The notes beneath the pieces were generated by a model, which was given only the letters and a program-made list of their open reading frames with translations, made no database searches and was not told the DNA's origin. Of a DNA stretch of 64,000 nt, positions 1 to 46,621 are shown one piece after another. A program made the position numbers and the translations under genes. The stretch comes from Maea johnstoni (taxonomy: Eukaryota > Annelida > Polychaeta > Spionida > Magelonidae): contig OZ012686.1 of NCBI GenBank assembly GCA_963942565.1, positions 7,197,581-7,261,580 of the forward strand. The letters run 5' to 3'. The first letter of the stretch is position 1. Each line of letters opens with the position of its first letter.

Positions 1-2786
1 GCTGGGAGCAGGATATCAAGCGAGCAGAGACCAGGTCAGCGATAGCCAATGAGCTGCTTCACTGGCTTACCACTAGTCACCAATACAGCTGGGAGCAGGA
101 TATCAAGCGAGCAGAGACCAAGTCAGCGATAGCCAATGAGCTGCTCCACTGGCTTACCACTAGTCACCATTACATCTGGGAGCAGGATATCAAGCGAGCA
201 GAGACCAAGTCAGCGATAGCCAATGAGCTGCTCCACTGGCTTACCACTAGTCACCATTACATCTGGGAGCAGGATATCAAGCGAGCAGAGACCAGGTCAG
301 CGATAGCCAATGAGCTGCTTCACTGGCTTACCACTAGTCACCATTACATCTGGGAGCAGGATATCAAGCGAGCAGAGACCAAGTCAGCGATAGCCAATGA
401 GCTGCTTCACTGGCTTACCACTAGTCACCAATACAGCTGGGAGCAGGATATCAAGCGAGCAGAGACCAAGTCAGCGATAGCCAATGAGCTGCTTCACTGG
501 CTTACCACTAGTCACCAATACAGCTGGGAGCAGGATATCAAGCGAGCAGAGACCAAGTCAGCGATAGCCAATGAGCTGCTCCACTGGCTTACCACTAGTC
601 ACCAATACAGCTGGGAGCAGGATATCAAGCGAGCAGAGACCAGGTCAGCGATAGCCAATGAGCTGCTTCACTGGCTTACCACTAGTCACCAATACAGCTG
701 GGAGCAGGATATCAAGGGAGCAGAGACCAAGTCAGCGATAGCCAATGAGCTGCTTCACTGGCTCACCACTAGTCACCAATACAGCTGGGAGCAGGATATC
801 AAGCGAGCAGAGACCAAGTCAGCGATAGCCAATGAGCTGCTTCACTGGCTTACCACTAGTCACCAATACAGCTGGGAGCAGGATATCAAGGGAGCAGAGA
901 CCAAGTCAGCGATAGCCAATGAGCTGCTTCACTGGCTTACCACTAGTCACCAATACAGCTGGGAGCAGGATATCAAGCGAGCAGAGACCAAGTCAGCGAT
1001 AGCCAATGAGCTGCTTCACTGGCTTACCACTAGTCACCATTACATCTGGGAGCAGGATATCAAGCGAGCAGAGACCAGGTCAGCGATAGCCAATGAGCTG
1101 CTTCACTGGCTTACCACTAGTCACCATTACATCTGGGAGCAGGATATCAAGCGAGCAGAGACCAGGTCAGCGATAGCCAATGAGCTGCTTCACTGGCTCA
1201 CCACTAGTCACCAATACAGCTGGGAGCAGGATATCAAGGGAGCAGAGACCAAGTCAGCGATAGCCAATGAGCTGCTTCACTGGCTTACCACTAGTCACCA
1301 TTACATCTGGGAGCAGGATATCAAGCGAGCAGAGACCAAGTCAGCGATAGCCAATGAGCTGCTTCACTGGCTTACCACTAGTCACCAATACAGCTGGGAG
1401 CAGGATATCAAGGGAGCAGAGACCAGGTCAGCGATAGCCAATGAGCTGCTTCACTGGCTTACCACTAGTCACCAATACAGCTGGGAGCAGGATATCATGC
1501 GAGCAGAGACCAGGTCAGCGATATCCAATGAGCTGCTTCACTGGCTTACCACTAGTCACCATTACAGCTGGGAGCAGGATATCAAGCGAGCAGAGACCAA
1601 GTCAGCGATAGCCAATGAGCTGCTCCACTGGCTTACCACTAGTCACCATTACATCTGGGAGCAGGATATCAGGGGAGCAGAGACCAAGTCAGCGATAGCC
1701 AATGAGCTGCTCCACTGGCTTACTAGTCACCATTATATCTGGGAGCAGGATATCAAGGGAGCAGAGACCAAGTCAGCGATAGCCAATGAGCTGCTTCACT
1801 GGCTTACCACTAGTCACCATTACATCTGGGAGCAGGATATCAAGGGAGCAGAGACCAAGTCAGCGATAGCCAATGAGCTGCTCCACTGGCTTACCACTAG
1901 TCACCATTACATCTGGGAGCAGGATATCAAGCGAGCAGAGACCAGGTCAGCGATAGCCAATGAGCTGCTTCACTGGCTTACCACTAGTCACCAATACAGC
2001 TGGGAGCAGGATATCAGGGGAGCAGAGACCAAGTCAGCGATAGCCAATGAGCTGCTCCACTGGCTTACCACTAGTCACCAATACATCTGGGAGCAGGATA
2101 TCAAGGGAGCAGAGACCAGGTCAGCGATAGCCAATGAGCTGCTCCACTGGCTTACCACTAGTCACCATTACATCTGGGAGCAGGATATCAAGCGAGCAGA
2201 GACCAGGTCAGCGATAGCCAATGAGCTGCTTCACTGCTTACCACTAGTCACCAATACAGCTGGGAGCAGGATATCAGGGGAGCAGAGACCAAGTCAGCGA
2301 TAGCCAATGAGCTGCTTCACTGGCTTACCACTAGTCACCAATACATCTGGGAGCAGGATATCAAGGGAGCAGAGACCAGGTCAGCGATAGCCAATGAGCT
2401 GCTCCACTGGCTTACCACTAGTCACCATTACATCTGGGAGCAGGATATCAAGCGAGCAGAGACCAAGTCAGCGATAGCCAATGAGCTGCTCCACTGGCTT
2501 ACCACTAGTCACCAATACATCTGGGAGCAGGATATCAAGGGAGCAGAGACCAGGTCAGCGATAGCCAATGAGCTGCTTCACTGGCTTACCACTAGTCACC
2601 ATTACATCTGGGAGCAGGATATCAAGCGAGCAGAGACCAGGTCAGCGATAGCCAATGAGCTGCTCCACTGGCTTACCACTAGTCACCATTACATCTGGGA
2701 GCAGGATATCAAGCGAGCAGAGACCAAGTCAGCGATAGCCAATGAGCTGCTCCACTGGCTTACCACTAGTCACCAATACAGCTGGG
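1..2786. repeat. 87-bp minisatellite, 32 copies, running off the left edge
   Basis: Head-to-tail units (GCTGGGAGCAGGATATCAAG...) of 87 bp; the first 17 are exactly in step. Units differ at a few two-state sites (CGA/GGA, AAG/AGG, AGC/ATC, CAA/CAT, CTT/CTC) shuffled between copies, the pattern expected from unequal exchange and conversion. One unit lacks 3 bp near 1722 and one lacks 1 bp near 2236. Because 87 is 3 x 29, one plus frame stays open from base 3 to 2303 and reads a 29-residue repeat with core ANELLHWLTTSHHY. The other five frames have stops in each unit. A protein is unlikely. A single, diverged unit lies at 33905-34010. Confidence 0.97.
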
Positions 2787-3108
2787 CAGGGTCTTAGCCA
2801 GCAGGGCGTCTTTTGGACTCCCTGGTTCATGAAAAATACCTGATTTTAAGTAAAAAGACACCCTAGATTTTGGGATGTGTTTATCATAAATATTAATTCG
2901 AAGTAAAATTTCTAAAAAGTTGAACTTCAAAAAAATAACAAAGACATTTCTTTAAGAACTAAGCATTTAATTACTTTATTTGTTAATGTGCATAATCAGT
3001 GTTAATGATTTTTACTTTTTCAATCAGGGATTTTGGACACCCTCAATTTTTTTAATCCATCTTTTGGACACCCTGTTATGAAAATCCTGGCTATTAATTA
3101 AGTCCCTG
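2787..3108 (+). mobile_element. hAT-type MITE (family A) with 8-bp target duplication
   Basis: Starts CAGGGTCTTAGCCAG and ends near CCTGGCTA...GTCCCTG, flanked by the perfect direct repeat CAGCTGGG (2779-2786 and 3109-3116). The paralogous site near 34003-34010 has one CAGCTGGG and no element, so it is an empty site. Non-coding, internally diverged. An 8-bp duplication and CAGGG ends fit the hAT superfamily. Confidence 0.8.
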
Positions 3109-3228
3109 CAGCTGGGCATTCAGAGTCATCATCTAGTCTTTCTAGATGAAAGGTAAAAGCATGTTGTAACTGGCAAGGGTTAAAAAACTGTCTGCATCTA
3201 CTATGTGTATGTATCTAACTCTCTAATA

Positions 3229-3440
3229 TTAGCCTTTATGCTGCTGGTGGCTAAATTGGCCAATACAAAATGAGGTAAAAAACTTCAAAATGATGGAAAC
3301 CCTGGCACATGGGTACTCATCTGAGAGTTCTGAGCGAGAGCTATCCAATGAATACCAATATGACAGGGTTTAGATGGTTTTCAAAAATCTTTGCATCCTT
3401 GTGCTTTGGACGAAAGTAGCCTCAGCATTGAAAGGGCTAA
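3229..3440 (+). mobile_element. TTAA-type MITE (family B)
   Basis: About 210 bp from (TTAG)CCTTTATGCTGCTGG to GCATTGAAAGGG(CTAA). Other copies have intact TTAA flanks and CCCTT ends, as in piggyBac-type MITEs. Its paralogue is at 34188-34396. Confidence 0.7.
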
Positions 3441-3867
3441 ACCTTTTATGGCTAGTGGGAATATCGATTTATGATGTAGTGAAGAAATCTATTCTTTCTT
3501 TGAAAAGTAGTTTTTCAAAGCTGTAAACTATCTTTCATTCAGTATATTAACAATTGTTTTCAATTTCTACATGAATCACAATGACTTTGCATCAGTAGAG
3601 AGGCAGGATAAAATCAATTTTACCTTTCGTTGTAAATTCTGATTTCTTTTTTTAGGCAAAGCACTTGAAAAAACCCTAAACCCTAACATTGCCCAGCATG
3701 CCCTGCTAATTCAGAAGATATTGATTTTATTTCATCTTGTCTGTTCTGTCTTTGAGTGAAATGATTAATGATCACTTTCCACTCTGATGATTGTTAATCT
3801 CCCATAAACCCATCCATGCACTGAGTGGAATTGGGAATTTTGTCACTTTTTTGCCATATTGCCACTA

Positions 3868-4020
3868 AGTCGTGACTAGCCAGTTGTAAGTGGTAGAGAA
3901 ATCCAGTGTACCTGATGAAAACCACCAAGCTATAACCCGAGTCATTGGCAACCTTCTCACATGCCCCAACCCGGATCCAAACCCTGGCAGTGGTAAGAAA
4001 CCGTGCTCAAGTAGTGCACA
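3868..4020 (-). mobile_element. tRNA-derived SINE, old partial copy
   Basis: Minus-strand copy of the SINE best seen at 62745-62936. It keeps the tail (GACTAGCCAGTTGTAAGTGG) and a worn B box (CCGGATCCAAACCCTGG on the plus strand); the 5' head is worn. Paralogue at 34835-34985. Confidence 0.6.
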
Positions 4021-5177
4021 GAGTTTTCTATCAATAGCATTGTTTGGATGCTACGTTAGATAGTTTCGAAAACTTCATGGTCAAAAAGCATAACTTTGAA
4101 AAAAGAATTCATGTAGAGGTGAAAGTTAAGTGTTGTTTAACATTTCTTTTTAAATAGTTTTGTAAATAAAAAAAAGTTATAAATATGCATGGCAAGGCTG
4201 CTTTAACCCATGTAGGGTTTGATGGGTTAACAATGTGGTACAGCATATAAGGTCTATGGAATTTGATATTTAAGGTAATGAATAGCACAAAAAAAGGGTT
4301 AGGGAAGTTAAGGATTATATCTATAACATTTTTAATGCAGTTAAATACTCCAAGACCATGAGCAAATTCAGAATGACTTTTCATGGTAAATGCAATAATG
4401 CCCTACAAACAGAAACAAGCATAATACAATTCATGTCAAAATCTTTTTGGATAGATTTTCCATCATAGAAGTTAACAATGTTATTAAATATCAATCACAT
4501 TCACTGATGCATGACAAATCTTTTAAAAACGGAACAAAAGGGAAACTGATTTCTTAGCAAAGTGTTTTATCACTGATCTGCTTGCACTGATGCATGAGAT
4601 GATGAGAATGTTGAAAATATGGTGAAAAGTGTATATTTCACATATATTTTACAAGGTATCTAGAATTTACTTTAAAGTATCTTAATGCCTCAACTAAAAA
4701 TAATGCAAGTTGTACTAACATGTACAGTTCAATATTGTGCTATACTATTGTGATAAGAGGCTAAGTGAGGGAGATGAAATCGCCCATCTATTATACATTG
4801 AAATGCAATCAATTATATAACCAGCAAATATCTCCAGGGAGAATCAGAAAAGAACTACCTTGTACCTTAATTGCCAGCATACCACTCCTGAAATTGACAT
4901 GCTGAAATTGACATGCAGACATCACAGTCGGTCCTACTTAAACATGATAAATGGCAAATACAGGGCCGGCTTAAGGAAGATTTGAGTGGTTCTTACTAAG
5001 CCCATATTCATATTAAAAAATGCAAAGATCTAGCTCACTGCTTTGTGAGCTGCTGCACCAGACAATGCATGGTTATGAGATTGTTAAAATGAGTGTAGGG
5101 CATGTACACCATGTAGAATATTTACTGCAGTAATCTAACTCGGGCTAGTGGAAATTGGATTTTTTGTCAATTCATGC

Positions 5178-5206
5178 CCCCCCCCCCACCCCCCCCCCCC
5201 CCCCCC
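5178..5206. repeat. Poly-C tract
   Basis: Nearly pure C run with one A. The duplicate copy has a C run followed by (AC)n at 36668-36698. Confidence 0.9.
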
Positions 5207-5378
5207 AAGAAAAATGGTCAGTTTGTTGATATGAGTGTGTTTTAACCAGATTGAATACATTTTAAAACTAACATATACTAAACTAGTTTATATACTATAA
5301 CTTGTAATAGATACTGTGTGAAATATACCTGCAACATTGTAACTACAACATGTAACACTGTAACTGTACTATGTTCCA

Positions 5379-5600
5379 CCTGAGATGAGTAGACCGGGAT
5401 CGGGCACTGTCCATGCATCATCAAATGTCGCTGCCTCCCATCTCCTTGGCAACTATCTGACCTAGAAAGGATGCTGCATGCTAATTGCACAGATCAGATC
5501 ACGTGACCAAGGCTACACTGCGTTACCCGAGGCGCACATACCCTAGGTGCTAGCATGCTGTGCCTATGGCGTTGCGGTTCAAGGGGATGTATTTCTCTGG
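5379..5600. other. About 222-bp segment present only in the left duplication copy
   Basis: The left copy reads TGTTCCAC, then about 222 bp, then GGTTCCACTATGAG. The right copy (near 36865) goes straight from TGTTCCAC to TATGAG. The repeated GTTCCAC could be a target duplication or the footprint of a deletion in the right copy. The segment is richer in GC than its surroundings and has no recognised gene. Confidence 0.6.
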
Positions 5601-5683
5601 TTCCACTATGAGAATGGCATCAGTCTCTATTACTCTCTATATAGATACCTGTATACTAGGAACTGCAATGCTTATGAGATTGT

Positions 5684-5883
5684 NNNNNNNNNNNNNNNNN
5701 NNNNNNNNNNNNNNNNNNNNNNNNNNNNNNNNNNNNNNNNNNNNNNNNNNNNNNNNNNNNNNNNNNNNNNNNNNNNNNNNNNNNNNNNNNNNNNNNNNNN
5801 NNNNNNNNNNNNNNNNNNNNNNNNNNNNNNNNNNNNNNNNNNNNNNNNNNNNNNNNNNNNNNNNNNNNNNNNNNNNNNNNNNN
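5684..5883. other. Assembly gap (200 N)
   Basis: Exactly 200 N, a conventional filler length, so the real distance is not known. Confidence 1.
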
Positions 5884-6122
5884 AATCACAAACAATGGGA
5901 ACTCAAAGGAAAATACCACATATATTTTCATTTGTTATATTTGGAAATTGCAATGTGCAGTAGTCTCAAAATTAATTAACATCATATTGTACCCCAAAAA
6001 CTGTGTATGTAATGTTAATAATCAAATGATGTGCTAAAATATAATTTTCTTCAAAATTACTGGAAAGAAATAGTAGGTTTACTCTGGATTTGCAAAGATA
6101 GATGATTTGATCCTATACTCAC

Positions 6123-37875
<31,753 letters not shown>

Positions 37876-37990
37876 TCGCAGCTTCCGCTAATCGCGCAGA
37901 AGGCGCCTAGTTCAAACATTGCAAGCCAGTGCTGCCGCCTATCAGGCGCGAGAGGCACTAAATTGTGATAGACCCTTCAGATCTGGACTC
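37876..37990 (-). promoter_or_regulatory. Probable NEK9 promoter / 5' UTR, CpG-containing
   Basis: Just upstream of exon 1 the base composition changes to CG-rich, with many CpG (for example CGCGCAGAAGGCGCC and CAGGCGCGAG), unlike the AT-rich surroundings. No TATA box was seen. The transcription start cannot be placed. Confidence 0.5.
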
Positions 37991-40826
<2,836 letters not shown>

Positions 40827-41019
40827 GTGCAGATAAAGAAGATGCATTCAACGACACATATTACTAGGTACATGTTTGTGTGTTGACGTCAGTACGTTCT
40901 GTAGAGTATGTCTTTCTTTTGAAAACACTCCCGAATTAAGTATAGTTAGGTGATTTAATCAGATGACCATTTGTATTTCATCACGGCCATTCGGTTAAGT
41001 GTGCTCTTTCATTGAGATG

Positions 41020-41215
41020 GGTTGCCTCCATGGCTGAGTGGAACAGCGCACTGCACACCAACTGCTCTGCGAGTCTCACCTATACACATGCCTGACAAGG
41101 TCGGAGGTTCGACTCCCGGGGTAGGTACATGAGAGAGTTGGTAGTGACTGGGGTTGGTCGGTGTCTTTCTCCGGTAACCCTGCTTCCCCAGCCATTATTA
41201 ATAGACTGGTGATGG
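41020..41215 (+). mobile_element. tRNA-derived SINE
   Basis: A-box-like CATGGCTGAGTGGAACAG, B-box-like GAGGTTCGACTCCCG, then a tail with GTAGTGACTGGGGTTGG and TCTCCGGTAACCC. Best preserved head in the window. It directly abuts the LINE fragment that follows. Confidence 0.78.
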
Positions 41216-41223
41216 TGTTAGTC

Positions 41224-41870
41224 TTATATAGCAGAACATGTGACAAATGCAATGTCTCCTATTGCCACAACCGCAACCGCATTATCACGAACGAAAAGTT
41301 ATATAAAATGGAAATTGCAGATTCAATGATGTGTAAAACATGCCTCACGGAAGTAGATACTATAAAACATGCCTTTCTGGAATGTAGTACTACTGTAACA
41401 TTATGGAAACAAGTGGAACAATGGGCAAAATTGAAGGTCGAAAATTCCTTAAAAATAAATGACATAGATAAAATATTTGGACACCAGATGAAAAATGAAG
41501 TTGTGGATAAACTAATTATGATCACAAAAATCGTCATTTACCAAAACAGAATGAAAAACAAACCACATCATTTAATGAATATCAAAAGACTATTATTTAA
41601 TGAATTAATTACGGAGGAATACGAAGCAAATCTATATCAAACAGAAAACAGGTTTCAACAGGTCTGGGGAAGAATATATAATGACTTAAAAGAAACATTC
41701 TTGAGCTGACAAGTGTCAAACCACACTGTACAATAAATGTATAATTTATGACATGCAGAAGGAGATGTGTAAAGTACTATTGTAATTGGAATTACTATAC
41801 CATATTTAGTACAATATACATTATAACAAATGTTTACATGCAATATATAGAAAATAAAAAAACAGCAATT
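41224..41870 (+). pseudogene. LINE 3' end: C-terminal part of a reverse-transcriptase protein
   Basis: An open frame to the stop at 41709 reads CDKCNVSYCH..., then MCKTCLTEVDTIKHAFLECS and TLWKQVEQW. The C-x2-C...H-x4-C pattern followed by a Trp-rich helix is the post-RT zinc-knuckle segment common in L1/Tx1-like and related LINEs. The catalytic reverse transcriptase core is missing, so it is a 5'-truncated copy. The remaining bases to about 41870 look like its AT-rich 3' UTR ending in A-rich sequence. Clade not certain. Confidence 0.7.
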
Positions 41871-42584
41871 TTTTGCGAAATTAAAAAGAAAATGTCTCCA
41901 TTTGCATTCCTCCCTGTGCTCTGGTACTTTATTGTTTGATGTTATGTATATAGTATATCATAAGACATCATTGTGGTACGGTATAAATATTGACTAATCA
42001 TCAGTTAGAAAATCATACTTTACAACACACATTTGGCATATAAAAAGAACGGAATATAAAAACAGTAGCAAACAAATTAATTATGATAAAAATGGTCAAG
42101 ACTGGTAGGCAAATGATCACAAACATTTTTTCAACCCATCAATATTCAAGGGTGCATTGGCAATTTTTAATGATTTTTTTTACAGGAAAAGCCTAGCCGG
42201 GAAAATATTGGAAGGAGCAATGTTAGTTAGAACACTACCAAAAACTCTCCATCAAATAGTGTGTAATATCACCCTTAATTCCAAAGTTATTGTCAAAAGT
42301 ATCATAGATCCATAAGACGTTTTCTCGAGAAGCTCTTACTCAGGAATGGGTTGACTAGAAGAAGTGTTTCTGTAGGCAGGAATAGACGTATTTGTAAGCT
42401 AATGGTTTTATATGCTGTCGTAGCCAAACTTAGCAGACCGATTTTCCTCCTTTTGTTTGTTTGCTATCCACGTCCCTTAGGGGATGTGTTCTTTATCTAT
42501 ATACCTACTTTCTTTCTCAATTTCTTAAAATATTGATTTCGCTCATTTTAATATGTACCCATTGTAAAATTCCATTCGAGATTG
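41871..42584. other. Spacer, nothing recognised
   Basis: AT-rich; no gene or element end identified. Confidence 0.45.
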
Positions 42585-43205
42585 CTCACATCGTACTGTT
42601 TGCAATGGGCAAATTTTACCATTTTTGTATCAAAAAAGGACTACCAAGTTTGACTCAAACTGATTATAGATGTACATGTAGGTGATGGATTGGAATAGAA
42701 TTGGTTTGATTGTTTTGCCAGGAAAGCCCGATAGAATGGGAAATACTGTTTGCAATGGGCAATTTACCCTTTTGCAACACAAAAGGAAAAGATGTTCTAC
42801 CAAGTTTGGCTCAGACTACGATAGAGGTCGGTGGAGGATTGGAAACGTATCGATTTGTTTGTTTGGCATAAGAAAGCGCGATAGAATGTGAAATACTGTT
42901 TGAAATGGCCAAATCTTACAATTTTGTAACACAAAAGGAAAAAATGGTCCATCACGTTTGGCTCAGACTACTATAGAGGTAGGTGCAGGACTGGAAACGA
43001 ATTGTTTTGATTGTTTGGCCTAAGAAAGCCCAATGAAGTGGGAAATACTGTTTACAATTGGGAAATCTTACAATTTTGTAACACAAAAGGAAAAGAATTG
43101 TCTACCAAGTTTGGCTCAGACTACTATAGAGGTGGGTGCAGGTTTGGAAACGCATTGCTTTGCTTGTTTGGCCTAAGAAAGCCTGGTAAAGTGGGAAATA
43201 CTTAT
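42585..43205. repeat. 150-bp tandem array, about 4 copies
   Basis: AATACTG recurs at 42742, 42892 and 43044, and AATACTT near 43197, each within the block AGAATGGGAAATACTGTTT and followed by CAACACAAAAGGAAAA. A worn first copy starts about 42585. Confidence 0.88.
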
Positions 43206-43865
43206 GTGTCCCTCAATAAACATGTTGCACCTATAGGAACATCTATAAAACCCGCCGCCAGCTCCCGAGCACGTTTTAGAAGCGATTACCACCTGACACC
43301 TGGTGATCAACTTGACCCCGCTTGACCTTTTCCACTTGAGCGGGGTCAAAGGTCAACAGTAGGGCAGCACAAGCAGTCAAACTGAGCAATGATTGGTGGG
43401 ACATTTGTAGGCGTCCCCTGGGAAGAGCTATGGCGAAGGCATTGAGTGAACAGGGGTAGGGCTTTCAAAGAGTCATTATGGAAATACCACCCAGACATAT
43501 GTTTGTGACTTTTGTTAACTCGCCTCTTCAGTGGGCATGTAAATCACGATGTTCACTCAAACTCGGGGATATAAATGACGTGCGGACTATAGCTTACTGA
43601 TAAAACACTCCAGGGAGATTACATAAAAGATATGGATGGATGTAACCAATATGTATCCGAAAGACAAATGGGTGGGAGAAAGATTAGTCATACCCCTACG
43701 AGATGATTTTTGATCTAAAGCATCTTCAAGGTGATTGTGTCTCAGTAACCAAAGCATGCAGTTGGTATCAAATTATGGGTCAATATATAATAAAAAAAAA
43801 AGTGTTTGTGGTGTTATTATTTAAGATACCCATCTATAACCATTAGGTATCCTGGAGGTGTGTTA
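43206..43865. other. Spacer, nothing recognised
   Basis: Mixed-composition DNA without a convincing reading frame. Confidence 0.45.
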
Positions 43866-44228
<363 letters not shown>

Positions 44229-44609
44229 TTTAGTAGTTTTTCTACAACACCATAATTCTTTACTACACGCCTTGAAAATGCCATGCTTTAAAAGCAAGGC
44301 AGTATAATATGTGGATTTTATTTATTGAGTCTGTGGTAGGAAATCGCAGGTGTTCATCCACTTCGGATTGCTAACAAATAATTAATCGCTGGCTACTTGA
44401 CTTATTAGGAACGATCCATAAATGATTCGCAAATAAGGACACATTTGAACAGCTATTAAAACTCCATTAGATTAGATAATGCTGTTAAAATGGCCTTCTA
44501 ATAATGCAATATATATACTTTTATCTCAATAATGAGTCCAATACATACGTAAACTAAACTCGATCATTGTTTAACAATTTGCACCTGGATATCGTGATAT
44601 ACATACATA

Positions 44610-44812
<203 letters not shown>

Positions 44813-44920
44813 CCAATTAGACAAATGAATATTTTTCAAAGATAAAATACTACACCAGTGGTTAGTTAAGAGGAATCAGATTACCATAGGGCAAATACAT
44901 CGTTTTCTCAAAGAGCCCCT

Positions 44921-44921
44921 T

Positions 44922-44955
<34 letters not shown>
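44921..44955. repeat. Poly-C tract
   Basis: Run of about 32 C. A GAGGAGG block follows at 45075-45103. Confidence 0.95.
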
Positions 44956-44956
<1 letters not shown>

Positions 44957-45385
44957 CTCTCGCTGCACCTCTATGAACCCACCCCACATAATTCAGGGAA
45001 GGAGTGTGAGTGTGAGTGTCTTGTCGTCGGGGAGGTTTTTCTAATTCATGGTGCAATGCTCTATACAAGGTGTGAGGAGGAGGAGGAGGAGGTGGAGGAG
45101 GATCCCATGAGCAAACAGACCAATGTGCAACGTTGCTGCATTGTGGACGTAACGTGCCGTGCGGCGCGAGGACGAGCACGCCCTGAGTGTATACAGCTGG
45201 GGCCCCGCTGATACCCGCCACCCTTATCTCTCGGCAAATGTCGACCTCCCAGCGGCTTACCCTTAGTCCCCCCTTTCTGGCATCTTTGCTATACGTGCCA
45301 TCTCTCCGCGTGGCTCGGCTCAGCTCCCCAGCGCCCGCAACCTGGCCCGCACATGTGCCAATGTGGAATACACACCTGGACAGAC

Positions 45386-46621
45386 ATGCCTTAACCCTTG
45401 ATTTCTTTCAGAAATTGTCGTCTGCAACTATGTCACTTTTGACGATAACTTTGAAATTAGAAATAATTTTATAAAATATTTGAAGGAGAGTTGTAGGTAG
45501 TCTTCTGATTTATACAAACGTCATCAGGGCCGACATGCCGTAACCCATTACACCAAAAATTGTTGTCTGCAACTCTGATACTTTTGACAAGAGCATTGAA
45601 ATTAGAAATGATTTTACAATATATTTGATAAAGAGTTGTTGGTAGTTTCTGATTTACACACTCCAGAAAATGTCGTCTGCAAAAATGACTCTTTTGACGA
45701 TAACTTTGAAATTAGAAATAATTTTGCAAAATATTTGAAGGAGAGTTGTTGTTGTTTTTTTGCTAATTTATACACACCTGGGCCGACATACCTCAACCTA
45801 TTAGATTTCCTCCAGAAATTGTCGTCTGCAACAATGATACTTTTGATAATAATATTGAAATAAGAATTAATTTTACAGCTCCTCAGCGCCGGCAACCTGG
45901 CCCGCACATGTTTCTATGTGGAATACACACCTGGACGGACATAACTTAACCCATTATTTCCTACGGAAAATGTCGTCTGCAACTATATTACTTTTGACGA
46001 TAACTTTGAAATTAGAAATGCCTTTACAATATATTTGAAGGAGAGTTGTTGGTAGTTTTCTGATTTATACACACCTGGGCCGACACGTCTTAACCCATTA
46101 GATTTCTTCCGGAAAATGTCGTCTGCAACTATGATACTTTTGACAATAACATTGAAATTTGAAATGATTTTACAAAATAATTGAAGGAGATATGTTGGCA
46201 GTTTTCTGATTCATACACACCTGGGCCAACAGGCCTAAGATTTCCTACATAAAATGTCGTCTGCAACTTTAATACTTTTGACGATAACATTGAAATTAGA
46301 AATAATTTCACAGCTTCCCAGCCCCCGCAACCTGGCCCGCACATACCGGTACTAGTATGCCAATATGGCATACACAACTGGACCGACATGTCTTAACCCA
46401 TTACTACTTGCGATTTCCTCAAGAACTTGTCGTTTGCAAAAATCATACTTTTGACGATAACTTTGAAATTAGAAATAATTTTACAAAATAATTGAAAGAG
46501 AGTTGTTGGTAGTGCTCTGATCAACATTTATCCTTCATTTTTTTCCTAATCTTTTTCCCCTGTAAGATTTCATCGAAATTGTGAGGCTTCTTTTGGCTGT
46601 TGTGAGCATTAATTGGTTAAT
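45386..46621. repeat. Tandem array derived from a family C-like TTAA element
   Basis: GTCGTCTGCAA(C/A) or a close variant recurs at about 45418, 45562, 45668, 45823, 45970, 46118, 46256 and 46428, followed each time by CTTTTGACRATAAC, GAAATTAGAAAT and GAAGGAGAGTTGTTGG. Units average about 145 bp but vary. The array begins TTAACCC and ends GGTTAA, and single relatives lie near 51395, 61140 and 63245 (reverse), so the unit looks like an amplified TTAA-type MITE. Confidence 0.85.

Larger units (their letters stand above)
3109..5683 (+). repeat. Left copy of a direct segmental duplication
   Basis: From GCTGGGCATTCAGAGTCATC to the gap this stretch matches 34003-36952 in the same orientation, about 95% by eye, apart from insertions private to one copy. 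It contains a TTAA MITE, a SINE remnant, a poly-C tract and otherwise AT-rich non-coding DNA. The match stops exactly at the gap at 5684, so the true end is unknown. Confidence 0.88.

Noticed and set aside
44862-45474. Frames over the poly-C and GGA-rich region
   Set aside because: Low-complexity proline and glycine translations with no supporting signals.
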